From Oscillospiraceae bacterium (GTDB lineage: Bacteria; Bacillota; Clostridia; Oscillospirales; Oscillospiraceae), in contig SVMH01000006.1 in assembly GCA_015067525.1 (NCBI GenBank), forward strand, positions 1 to 64,000: DNA of 64,000 nt, written 5' to 3'. Positions 40,388 through 49,200 of the stretch are shown here, one piece after another (the first letter of the stretch is position 1; every line of letters begins with the position of its first letter). Position numbers and translations under genes: made by a program. The notes under the pieces are model-generated. The model was not told the origin of the DNA. It saw nothing but the letters and a program-made list of their open reading frames with translations, and did no database searches.

Positions 40388-42697
40388 TCATTCCGTTCTC
40401 TTCCAATGGTACAGGCGGCTGTCCCAGTCCTTCATGGCAAGGGCGCCATCGGTGAAGCCGGCGCCGGAGAAGCAGGGCACCGGATAGAATCCCGCGTGGC
40501 AGAACATACTGCCGCTGCCGGTGATCTCCAGAGGCTGCTCGTGGAACTGTACCGCCTTGTCGGCGATGGCGTACACCGCCGTACCGGGCCGCAGACGCAC
40601 GGGCGAGATCATGTTCACCAGCGTGCCGAAGTCCGGCAGGCGCACCTCTCTGGAAAAGCTGCGCAGGGTGTAGACCGTGTTGGCGTCCAGACCCGCCGCG
40701 CGCAGGGGATACTGGCCCTGATTGGGGTTGTTTTTACGCACATAGTGGATGCCCATGGCCTCCGTGCGGTCGGCGGACACCACCATCCAGAAAAGGTCGT
40801 TCTCCGTCTCGCGCACGCGATAGAAGGTGCCGAACTGGAACAGCTTCCGGTGCTCCTTATAGAAGGCCACCTGCTGTGCCACCTCCGCCTTCTCCTGCAC
40901 ACTCAGGTCGCCCAGATCCAGCTCATAGCCCAGAAGGCCGAAGCAGGCCATGTGGAATCGGCTGCGAAGGGGCGTATGGCGCAGCGTCTGGTGGTTGGGG
41001 CTGGCCGACACGTGGCAGCCCAGCACAGACTGGGGGTAGCCGTAGCTGTAGCCGCTCTGGATATGGCTGCGGCACTCCGCATCCGTGTTGTCGCTGGCCC
41101 ACACCTGGGGCATGTAGCACAGCATGCCAAGGTCGGCCCGGTTACCGCCGGAAGAGCAGCTTTCAAAGAGGACATCGGGGAATTCCTCTGTCAGCCGCTG
41201 CAGCACGCGGTACAAGCCCAGCACATAGCGGTGGGCCACCTCGCCCTGCCGCGCCGCCGGCAGCGCCGGAGAGAAGGTGTCGGTCATGATGCGGTTCATG
41301 TCCCATTTGATATACTGCACATCGCCGCCGCGCAGGATCCGCGCCACGCTCTCGTAGATATAGTCGCACACCTCGGCACGGCTGAGGTCGAGGATGTACT
41401 GATTGCGGCCCATGGCCTGTACGCGGTGACCCAGGATCCAGTCGCTGTGGTCGCGGAAAAGCTGACTCTTCTCGCTGACCATCTCCGGCTCCACCCACAC
41501 GCCAAGGCCGATGCCGATCTTCTTCATGTCCTCGGCCAGACCTGCAAAGCCGCCGGGCAGCTTCTTCTTGTCCTCCGTCCAGTCGCCCAGGGCCTGCGTG
41601 TCGTCGCTGCGGCCCACAAACCAGCCGTCATCCACCACCAGCAGCTCCGCGCCCACCGCCTTGGCTTCCTTGGCCAGCTTCACCAGCTTGGCGCGGCTGA
41701 GTTTGAAATAGAGTCCCTCCCAGCTGTTGACCAGCACGGGCCGCTCCTTATCCTGCCACTGGGGACGCACCACGTGATGGCGGACGAACTCATGCATGCA
41801 GCGGCTCACACCGCCGAAGCCCGCGGCGCTGTAGGCCATCACCGTCTGGGGGGAATCCAGACTCTGTCCGTGGCCCAGATGCCACGAAAAACCATCCACG
41901 CCCATACCCTGCACCACGCGGACGCTGCCGTAGGCGTTCTGCGCCGCGCAGCCGTAGTGATTGCCGCTGTAGAGGAGGTTCACAGCCCACACGCTGCCCG
42001 CTTCCTCCGTGGCGCCGCTGCGGCTGACCATGGCAAAGGGGTTGCAGCGGTTGGAGCTGACGCCCACCGTGCTCTCCCACACCAGCTTGCCGCGCAGAGG
42101 CTGGTCCAGCCGGTCCATCTCCCGTGCCCATGCGCCGCGGAAGGTGGTAAGGGTATAGTCATCCTGCGGCAGATCCAGCTGCAGGCTCAAAAGGCGCTGC
42201 ACCGTCATCGCCTCGCCGGTGTCGTTGACCAGCCGGCTCCAGCGCACAATGGCGTCGGCATAGGTGAAAACCGTGTAGTAAAGCTCCAGATACAGCTCAC
42301 AGCTCTGCTCCTTGAGCACCACCTTCAGCGTCTCGCCACCGTCGATGGCCGCAGGCAAACCCTGCGGCGCGTACTTGCCGCCCCGCTCATAGTAGGCAAA
42401 GTGGAACAGTGCCGCGCGGCCGCCGTCCGGCAAACGCACATCCACCAGACTTTCGCCCGCGTTTCCCCACAACGCGCCGCTACATTCCTGCGCCATATCC
42501 TCCAGACTCACGCCGCCCTCCAGCACGGCGGCGTTGCCCGGGGCGAACAGGGGCCGGGGTGCCGTGAGGGCGTAGTCCTCCAGTCGGCGCAGCTTGCTGC
42601 CGTAATAAAGATGGCGCAGCACGCCGCCGGATACGTCAAAGGCGTAGGCGGTGTGGGCCGTTTCCAGCACAAAGCAGTTATTCTCAATGGTGATCAT
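40388..42697 (-). CDS. Alpha-galactosidase, glycoside hydrolase family 36
   Basis: A 769-residue cytoplasmic GH36 enzyme that removes alpha-galactose from raffinose-type sugars or melibiose. It has an N-terminal beta-supersandwich (residues 1-330), a TIM barrel and a C-terminal beta domain. The nucleophile is Asp466 in YIKWDMNR and the likely acid/base is Asp536 in WASDNTDAE. The substrate-shaping ELLVVDDGWF motif lies near residue 350, and ESCSSGGNRAD before the acid/base. No signal peptide. No transporter or regulator is adjacent. Start chosen at the ATG at 42697 with GGAGG upstream; longer frames run through the promoter. Confidence 0.93.
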   Translation of the reverse strand: MITIENNCFVLETAHTAYAFDVSGGVLRHLYYGSKLRRLEDYALTAPRPLFAPGNAAVLEGGVSLEDMAQECSGALWGNAGESLVDVRLPDGGRAALFHFAYYERGGKYAPQGLPAAIDGGETLKVVLKEQSCELYLELYYTVFTYADAIVRWSRLVNDTGEAMTVQRLLSLQLDLPQDDYTLTTFRGAWAREMDRLDQPLRGKLVWESTVGVSSNRCNPFAMVSRSGATEEAGSVWAVNLLYSGNHYGCAAQNAYGSVRVVQGMGVDGFSWHLGHGQSLDSPQTVMAYSAAGFGGVSRCMHEFVRHHVVRPQWQDKERPVLVNSWEGLYFKLSRAKLVKLAKEAKAVGAELLVVDDGWFVGRSDDTQALGDWTEDKKKLPGGFAGLAEDMKKIGIGLGVWVEPEMVSEKSQLFRDHSDWILGHRVQAMGRNQYILDLSRAEVCDYIYESVARILRGGDVQYIKWDMNRIMTDTFSPALPAARQGEVAHRYVLGLYRVLQRLTEEFPDVLFESCSSGGNRADLGMLCYMPQVWASDNTDAECRSHIQSGYSYGYPQSVLGCHVSASPNHQTLRHTPLRSRFHMACFGLLGYELDLGDLSVQEKAEVAQQVAFYKEHRKLFQFGTFYRVRETENDLFWMVVSADRTEAMGIHYVRKNNPNQGQYPLRAAGLDANTVYTLRSFSREVRLPDFGTLVNMISPVRLRPGTAVYAIADKAVQFHEQPLEITGSGSMFCHAGFYPVPCFSGAGFTDGALAMKDWDSRLYHWKRTE

Positions 42698-42724
42698 GGC
42701 ATGACCTCCCGGGTGTTTTTTCTT

Positions 42725-42780
42725 ATTGTACCATCCCGTTTTCTGGTTGTCTTGCTTTTTTGCAAAAAAAATGGTATTCT
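42725..42780. promoter_or_regulatory. Divergent promoters of the GH36 and HAD genes
   Basis: Plus strand: TTGCTT (42752-42757), 17 bp, TATTCT (42775-42780) for the HAD gene. Minus strand: AAGACA (42748-42753), 17 bp, TACAAT (42725-42730) for the GH36 gene. The two -35 elements overlap by two bases, so polymerases would compete. Confidence 0.6.
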
Positions 42781-42816
42781 GCAGAAGAAAAAGCACGACA
42801 AAAAAGGAGCCTGTTT

Positions 42817-43458
42817 ATGACATACACCACCATTCTTTTCGATCTGGACGGCACGCTGGTGGATTCCGGCGAGGGCGTCCTCAAGTGCGCCGAGCTGGCG
42901 CTGCGCCATTTCGATCTGCCCATCCCCACCCCTGAGGAGATGCGCACCTTTGTCGGCCCTCCGCTGCGCGACTCCTTCCTCCGCTTCGGCTGTACCGAGG
43001 AGATGGCGCAGGAGGCCATCGCCGTCTACCGCCGCCGCTACACTACCGTGGGCAAATTCGAGCTGTTCGTCTACCCCGGCATCGAAAAGCTGCTGCAGAA
43101 CCTGACTGCCGCCGGCTGCAAGCTGTACGTAGCCACCTCCAAGCCCGAGACCGTGTCGGTGGAGATTTTGCAGCATCTGGGCCTCGCCCGATATTTCACC
43201 TACATCGCCGGCGCCGATCAGGACAAGGGCCGCAGCACCAAATCCGAGGTCATCGCCCATCTTCTGGCACAGGTGGGCAGTCTGGACGGCGCCCTCATGG
43301 TGGGCGACACCGCCTATGACGTGATCGGCTCCGCTCAGCACGGCATCCCCTGCGCCGGTGTCAGCTGGGGCTACGGTACGCTGGAGAGCATCGAAGCGGC
43401 CCACCCCGCCGCCATCGTCCACAGCACGGAGGAACTGCTGGCATTTGTGACCGGCTGA
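42817..43458 (+). CDS. HAD-superfamily phosphatase (phosphoglycolate-phosphatase/PpaX-like)
   Basis: A 213-residue HAD hydrolase. Motif I is FDLDGTLVDSG (residues 8-18), motif II VATSKP (about 109), motif III Lys in RSTKSEV (about 145), and motif IV MVGDTAYDVIGSAQHGI (about 166). The helical cap between residues 18 and 85 puts it in subclass I, with phosphoglycolate phosphatase and pyrophosphatase PpaX. Substrate unproven. It has its own promoter and AAAGGAG before the ATG. Confidence 0.9.
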   Translation: MTYTTILFDLDGTLVDSGEGVLKCAELALRHFDLPIPTPEEMRTFVGPPLRDSFLRFGCTEEMAQEAIAVYRRRYTTVGKFELFVYPGIEKLLQNLTAAGCKLYVATSKPETVSVEILQHLGLARYFTYIAGADQDKGRSTKSEVIAHLLAQVGSLDGALMVGDTAYDVIGSAQHGIPCAGVSWGYGTLESIEAAHPAAIVHSTEELLAFVTG

Positions 43459-43554
43459 GCATCATCGCAACCGGCCGTTGCGGAAATGGAATCCGCCGTT
43501 GGTGGCCTTTTTCGCTGCAGCGCGATACCATACCCACAACAGGAGGTGCTCATC

Positions 43555-43983
43555 ATGCTGTCCAACAACATCTATACCCTTCGCCGGCAGCGGGGTCTTT
43601 CACAAGAGCAGCTGGCTGAAGCGCTGGACGTATCCCGTCAGGCCATCAGCAAATGGGAAAACGGCGCCGCCGTGCCGGAACTGGATAAGCTGCAGGCCAT
43701 CGCCGCTTTTTTCGGCGTCACGCTGGATGAACTGACGGGCGACGCCACTGCGCCGAAGACTGCGCCTGCTCCGCCGCAGCGCACACTCAAAATCGGTATT
43801 GTCCTGTGCTTGCTGGGTGCGGTGGGTCTGTTGGTGTTGGGTGCGTTGATCGTGCTCAGCCCCGAAGTCGCCGGACAGTTGAACGCCTCCTCCGCCATCA
43901 CCCTCAATGGCTCCGGTCTCGCCATGCTGCTGTGCGCAGCCGTGGCAGTGCTGGGTCTTGTGCTGGTGCTGCGGAACAAATGA
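43555..43983 (+). CDS. XRE-family HTH regulator with C-terminal membrane helices
   Basis: A 142-residue protein. Residues 1-65 form a Cro/C1 HTH (NIYTLRRQRGLSQEQLAEALDVSRQAISKWENGAAVPELDKL). Two hydrophobic segments follow (about residues 83-102 and 118-138). It is therefore a membrane-tethered regulator. The start at 43555 has AGGAGGTG 8 bases upstream. The 96 bp upstream contain an inverted repeat CGCAAC-CGGCC-GTTGCG (43468-43484), a possible operator. It is followed after 17 bp by a small membrane protein. Confidence 0.85.
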   Translation: MLSNNIYTLRRQRGLSQEQLAEALDVSRQAISKWENGAAVPELDKLQAIAAFFGVTLDELTGDATAPKTAPAPPQRTLKIGIVLCLLGAVGLLVLGALIVLSPEVAGQLNASSAITLNGSGLAMLLCAAVAVLGLVLVLRNK

Positions 43984-44000
43984 AACGGGAGGTATTCACT

Positions 44001-44219
44001 ATGAAAAAACTGTCTGTCCTTTTCGCCGCTCTGGCCGTTCTCCTCTGGGGCGCCATGTGCGCCGTGGTGGCGTGGAACTACAGCACTATGCTCCACGGCA
44101 TCGAGCACCACGGCTACTCTGCGCCGGCCAGCGTGGCCTTTGTCTACGCCATCCCCTTCGCCGTAGCCATCGCGGTGTGTGTGGTGCTGTCCATGGTCTT
44201 TCACAAGAAATGCAAATAA
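44001..44219 (+). CDS. Small membrane protein, unknown
   Basis: A 72-residue protein made of two hydrophobic segments (about residues 5-27 and 46-67) and a short His-containing outer loop (HGIEHHGYS). No known family. GGGAGG precedes the ATG. Its position 17 bp after a membrane-bound HTH regulator, in a unit ended by a strong terminator, suggests they work together. Confidence 0.7.
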   Translation: MKKLSVLFAALAVLLWGAMCAVVAWNYSTMLHGIEHHGYSAPASVAFVYAIPFAVAIAVCVVLSMVFHKKCK

Positions 44220-44249
44220 AAAACGGCTGCCCGCGGGCAGCCGTTTTTT
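44220..44249. terminator. Bidirectional terminator between small membrane protein and pduL
   Basis: A long perfect palindrome AAAACGGCTGCCCGCGGGCAGCCGTTTT followed by TT. Convergent genes end on both sides. Confidence 0.93.
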
Positions 44250-44259
44250 CTGTCTCTTT

Positions 44260-44835
44260 TTACTTCTTGATCACAGTACCGTAGATGGTGCCGAAGGCGC
44301 AGGTAGCATTGGCCTCATCGGTATCGATGTGCATGGCCAGGCCGTACTTGGGGCTGACGCGGACGATGACGTCGTCCAGATCGGCGCTGCGCTCGGACTC
44401 GATGCGCACCTTGACCACTTCCTTATCCACCACATTGAAAGCAGCAGCATCCTCGGGAGTCATGTGGATGTGACGCTTGGCCACCAGCACACCCTCAGTC
44501 AGCTCGATCTCACCGGCGGGGCCCACCAGCTTGCAGCCGGGAGTGCCGGCCACGTCGCCGGACTCACGGATCATGCCGGGCACGCCCAGCACGCGGGCAT
44601 CGGTCAGGGACACCTCGATCTGGCACTCGGGACGGGCAGGTCCGAGGATGATGACGTTGTTGATGGCCTTCTTGGGGCCGATGACGTTGACGCGCTCCTC
44701 GCAGGCAAACTGGCCGGGCTGGCTCAGGGGCTTCTTAGGGGTCAGCTTGGCGCCCTCACCGAACAGGATGGCGATGGCCTCCTCGGTCAGATGCACGTGG
44801 CGTGCAGAAGTTTCCACCAGAACTTTGTTTTCCAT
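44260..44835 (-). CDS. pduL: PduL-type phosphate acyltransferase (phosphotransacylase)
   Basis: A 191-residue enzyme that converts acyl-CoA and phosphate to acyl phosphate and CoA. Zinc-binding His are in SARHVHLT (about residue 12) and VAKRHIHMTPEDAAAF (about 118). The LGPARPECQIEVSLTDARVLG block is family-typical. No other microcompartment or pdu/eut genes are near, and there is no N-terminal encapsulation helix. It probably serves as the cell's acetate-forming phosphotransacetylase, as in other Clostridia lacking Pta. ATG at 44835 has AAGGAG upstream; longer frames are excluded by spacing. Confidence 0.93.
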   Translation of the reverse strand: MENKVLVETSARHVHLTEEAIAILFGEGAKLTPKKPLSQPGQFACEERVNVIGPKKAINNVIILGPARPECQIEVSLTDARVLGVPGMIRESGDVAGTPGCKLVGPAGEIELTEGVLVAKRHIHMTPEDAAAFNVVDKEVVKVRIESERSADLDDVIVRVSPKYGLAMHIDTDEANATCAFGTIYGTVIKK

Positions 44836-44908
44836 GTTGCTTTTCTCCTTTTCCGTTTTTATATGCAGTTTCAAATAATTGATTTGTCTACCCAATTTCT
44901 CTTAGTTT

Positions 44909-44937
44909 ACCATAGCACAAAAAGGCAGAAATGTAAA
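44909..44937 (-). promoter_or_regulatory. pduL promoter
   Basis: On the minus strand TTTACA (44932-44937), 17 bp, TATGGT (44909-44914), leaving a leader of about 65 bases. Confidence 0.6.
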
Positions 44938-44969
44938 GGGAGCGGTGCGGAAAGTTCCGCGCCGCTCCC
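44938..44969 (-). terminator. Terminator after the tyrosine-phosphatase gene
   Basis: Stem GGGAGCGGCGCGGAA / TTCCGCACCGCTCCC (one mismatch) followed on the minus strand by TTTACATTT. The T-run is short, so termination may be partial and read into pduL. Confidence 0.7.
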
Positions 44970-44988
44970 CTGTTTCTTCCCTTTTCCC

Positions 44989-46092
44989 TCAGCCCAGCAT
45001 CACACGGCGCACCGTGTCGATATCCGACTGGGCCACGCCAAGGCTCAAAAGATACCCCTCGATCTTCTCGCTGAGGGTATCGCCGGGCAGCGACTCCATG
45101 TAGTTGAGATAGTCGCCCCGGATACGGCTCACGCTGCGGGAGCTGCTGATGGTGCCGAAGTTACTGAGTAGGTAATCGCGATCCAGATCCTCCGCCGACA
45201 CGCCCAGCAGGCCGTTGATGAGATAGGCCACATAGCCGGTGCGGTCCGTACCGATGCTGCAGTGGATGATGAAAGGATAGTTGTCCTCATCGCCCAGCAG
45301 ACGGAACACCTCCACCACAGCCTTTTCATTTTTGGCCCGCAGCTGGCTGATCGTGCCTTTCATAGGCACCTGCACATACTGTGCGCCGGGGATCAGGCTG
45401 GTATCAGTCAGGCCGCCCACCTCGTTGTTGCTCACCTCTCGCAGATCCAGCTCCGTGCGGATGCCCAGCTCCTGCATGGTCCGGATGCCCGCATCCGTGA
45501 TACGCTTGACTACCGTTTTGTTGCTGTTCTCGTTCAGACGGCCGCAGCGGTAGATAAGACCCTGCTTCACCACAGCGCCGCTCTCGGTCTTCCAGCCGCC
45601 CAGATCGCGCATATTGGTGATGCCGTCGCAGTAAATGGTGCGGGGCGCTCCGTCCGCGGTGGAGAAGGTGCCCACCGCGCTGACAGCCACTTCCCGCTTA
45701 CCCTTGACAGCGGCCACAGACCAGTAGTAGGTGGTTCCGGTCTTGCAGTTATAGAGTTCCAGCGTCGGCTCTGTCACTTCCCGCACCCACGCATCGCTCA
45801 GGTCTTCCTTCTCGCTCACCTGCACGCGGTACAAGTCCGCCTTGGCGCCCTCCAGCGTCCAAGACAGCACCACGGCATTGGGATAGCTCTTCTCCGCGGT
45901 GCCTGCGGCGTAGCGGAGCACATTGTTCAGTTCATCGGCCATATACTTGCCCATCGGCTCGTTGACAAGGGAGATGTTCTCCCCCGCCGCATCCAGCGTC
46001 ACCGTTCCGGCCGGGCCGCAGCCGCTCAGCGGCAATACCAGCAGCACTGCCAGCAGCAGCGCGCAAAAGCTTCTCTTTCTTGCAGTCGTCAT
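44989..46092 (-). CDS. Lipoprotein with FN3-like domain and tyrosine-phosphatase domain
   Basis: A 367-residue surface lipoprotein. The signal peptide ends in LPLSGC (Cys25). Residues 75-155 form a fibronectin-III-like domain (VVLSWTLEGAKADLYRVQVSE...GTTYYWSVAAVKG). Residues 165-367 form a bacterial tyrosine/dual-specificity phosphatase of the IphP type. They hold GITNMRDLGGWKT, the P-loop IIHCSIGTDRTG (nucleophile Cys278, Arg284) and a C-terminal helical part. Extracellular IphP-type enzymes hydrolyse phosphotyrosine or phosphoinositides; in a gut bacterium a host or surface-glycan phosphate may be the target. GGAGG precedes the ATG. Confidence 0.87.
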   Translation of the reverse strand: MTTARKRSFCALLLAVLLVLPLSGCGPAGTVTLDAAGENISLVNEPMGKYMADELNNVLRYAAGTAEKSYPNAVVLSWTLEGAKADLYRVQVSEKEDLSDAWVREVTEPTLELYNCKTGTTYYWSVAAVKGKREVAVSAVGTFSTADGAPRTIYCDGITNMRDLGGWKTESGAVVKQGLIYRCGRLNENSNKTVVKRITDAGIRTMQELGIRTELDLREVSNNEVGGLTDTSLIPGAQYVQVPMKGTISQLRAKNEKAVVEVFRLLGDEDNYPFIIHCSIGTDRTGYVAYLINGLLGVSAEDLDRDYLLSNFGTISSSRSVSRIRGDYLNYMESLPGDTLSEKIEGYLLSLGVAQSDIDTVRRVMLG

Positions 46093-46124
46093 GGTTTTTT
46101 CCTCCCCTGCAGATATATAGGCAT

Positions 46125-46153
46125 ATTGTAGCAAGCTTTTCCTCCGGATGCAA
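46125..46153 (-). promoter_or_regulatory. Promoter of the phosphatase lipoprotein
   Basis: On the minus strand TTGCAT (46148-46153), 17 bp, TACAAT (46125-46130). Confidence 0.7.
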
Positions 46154-46175
46154 CCGCAATCACCTCACGCGAAAG

Positions 46176-46206
46176 AAAAGGCCCGCCCATAGGGGCGGGC
46201 CTTTTT
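46176..46206 (-). terminator. Terminator after the dehydratase activator
   Basis: Perfect stem AAAAGGCCCGCCCATA-type (AAAAAGGCCCGCCC / GGGCGGGCCTTTT) with a T-run on the minus strand, just after the stop at 46213. Confidence 0.9.
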
Positions 46207-46212
46207 GCCTGT

Positions 46213-49200
46213 TTACGCCTTCTTTTCCATGTTCCGCGCCGCGGCCGACAGCAGCAGCTTGATGCGGTTGAGCTGGTTGACCTCGCTGGCGCCGGGGTCG
46301 TAGTCTACGGCAGCAATATTGGCCTGCGGATAGACATTACGCAGCGCCTTGATGACGCCCTTGCCCACCACATGGTTGGGCAGGCACGCGAAGGGCTGGA
46401 TGCACACGATGTTGGGCACATCGCTCTTCAAAAGCTCCACCATCTCGCCGGTGAGGAACCAGCCCTCGCCGTACTGATTGCCGATGGAGAGGAAGGGCTT
46501 TGCCAGCTCCGCCACCGCTTCAATGGGCAGGGGCGCTTCAAACCGGCGGCTCTTCTCCAGCGCGCGGATGGCCGGCAGGCGCAGCTGCCGGATGGCGGCG
46601 ATGGCAGCGCGGGACACCGCGGCAGACTTCCAGGTCGTGCCCAGATATTCGTGGCGGTACACATTATTATAGAGGGAGTAGTTGAGGAAATCCATCAGAT
46701 CCGGCACCACCGCCTCGGCCCCCTCGCTCTCCAACAGCTCCACCAGATGGTTGTTGGCAAGGGGCATGTACTTGACCAGAATTTCGCCCACCACGCCCAC
46801 ACGGGGCTTCACCACATCCTCGCGGATGGGAAGGGTGTCGAAAGCCTCCACGATCTGGCGGCAGAGGGCAGCGTATGTATCCTTGCTGCGGGGATCGACC
46901 AGCGAGTCGATGCACTTTTCCCGCAGCTGACAGTGCAATGCGTCGGCGCTGCCCTTCTCCTTTTCGTAGGGCCGCACGCGGTAGAGACAGCGCATGAATA
47001 GGTCACCGTACACAATGGCTTTCGCCGCCGAGAGCAGCAGCTTGGGCGGGATCTTGAAGCCCTCGTTGCTCTCAAGACCCGAGGCGTTCAGCGAGATCAC
47101 CGGAATGTGCCCCAGTCCCGCCTTGTCCAGCGCGCGGCGAATGAAGCCCACGTAGTTGCTGGCGCGGCAGCAGCCGCCGGTCTGGGTCATGATGAGAGCC
47201 AGCCGGTCAGTGTCGTACTCGCCGGACAGCACAGCATCCATCAGCTGCCCCACCACGGTGATGGAGGGGAAGCAGGCATCGTTATTGACGTAGCGCAATC
47301 CGGTGTCGATGGCGTTGCGGTCATCATTTTTCAGCACCTTCACATGGAAACCGTAGCGCTCAAATACCGGCTCGAGGATGTCAAAATGGATGGGGCTCAT
47401 CTGAGGTGCCAGAATGGTATAGCCCCCGTCAAACATTTTCTTCGTAAAGTGGGTACGGTGGTAGGCCACAGCCTTGGGTTGGGGGCAGATGCCCTGCTCG
47501 CGGCGCATGTTCATGGCGGCCAGCAGGCTGCGGATGCGGATACGGGCCGCGCCCAGATTGCTGACCTCGTCGATCTTCAGCACGGTGTAGAGCTTGTTGC
47601 TTCCCTCCAAAATCTCCGCAACCTGATCGCAGGTCACCGCGTCCAGACCGCAGCCAAAAGAATTGAGCTGCACCAGCTCCAGATCATCCCGACTGCGGAC
47701 GAATTCCGCCGCCGTGTACAGTCGGGAGTGGTATACCCACTGGTCCAGCACCCGCAGCGGCCGCTGGGGCGTGAAGTCAACGGGCAGGCAGTCCTCCGTC
47801 AGCACCGCCAGACCGTAGCCGGCAATGAGCTCAGGAATGCCGTGGTTGATCTCCGGATCAATGTGATAGGGTCGGCCCGCCAGCACAATGCCGCGCTTGC
47901 CGTTTTTCTCCATCCACCGCAGCACCCGCGCGCCCTCGGCGCGGACGTCAGCCTTGGCGCGCAGCTGCTCGGCCCACGCTTCGTGTACGGCGCGGCGCAC
48001 CGACTTTTCGTCGATGCCCCACTCTTCACGCATCAGCCGCACCAGCCGGTCAGCCGCCGTTTTCTCATCCGTCAGGGCGATGAAGGGCCGGACATAGCGC
48101 ACCTCGCCGGCGCTCACCGCCTCCACGTTGTTCTTCAGATTCTCCGGATAGCTGACCACAATGGGGCAGTTGTAGTGGTTCTGGGCATCGGGCGTCTCCT
48201 GCTTTTCAAAGAACACACAGGGATGGAAGATGGTTTTCACGCCCCGGTCAATGAGCCACTGCACGTGGCCGTGGGCCAGTTTGGCCGGATAGCACTCCGA
48301 CTCCGAGGGGATGGATTCCATGCCCAGCTCATAGATCTTGCGGTCGGAGAAGGGCGAAAGCTGCACAGAAAAGCCCAGCTGCCGGAAGAAAACCGCCCAG
48401 AAGGGGTAGTTTTCGTACAGATTCAGCACCCGCGGAATACCGATAACGCCGCGCGGCGCCTCGTGGGGCGCAAGGGGCACATAGTGGAACATCCGCTCTT
48501 GCTTATAGGCCACCACGTTGGGCGCCTTCTCCCCTGCCGCAGCGCCGCCCAAGCCCTTTTCACAGCGGTTGCCGGTAATGTGGCGGCGGTTGCCGGAGAA
48601 TTTGTTCACCGTCAGCATGCAGTTGTTGCTGCAGCCGCCGCAGCGCACGGTAGAGGTGGTATACTGCAGCGCGCAGATCTCCTGCAGCGGCAGCATGGTG
48701 GTTTCCTGCCCATGATAGTGACGCCGCGCCAGCAGCGCCGCGCCGAAGGCGCCCATGAGACCGGCAATATCGGGGCAGGTCACTTCCCGACCTGACACCT
48801 TTTCAAAGGCCCGCAGCACCGCCTGATTGTGGAAGGTGCCGCCCTGCACCACGATGCGCCGCCCCAGATCGTCGGCGTTGGCCAGCTTGATGACCTTGAA
48901 AAGGGCATTTTTGATGACGGAATAGGCCAGACCTGCGGAGATGTCCGCCACCTTGGCGCCCTCCTTCTGGGCCTGCTTGACGTTGGAATTCATAAACACG
49001 GTGCACCGCGTACCCAGATCCACGGGATCTGCGGCGTACAGCGCCTCGGCGGCAAAGCTTTCCGCCGTATAGCCCAGAGAATTGGCAAAATTCTCAATAA
49101 ACGAGCCGCAGCCGGAGGAGCAGGCCTCGTTGAGCACCACATTGTCCACCACGCCGTCGTGGAGGCGGATGTACTTCATGTCCTGCCCGCCGATGTCCAG

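Noticed and set aside
44260-44835. Bacterial microcompartment locus around pduL
   Set aside because: No shell protein, aldehyde dehydrogenase or diol/ethanolamine genes lie nearby, and PduL lacks an encapsulation peptide.
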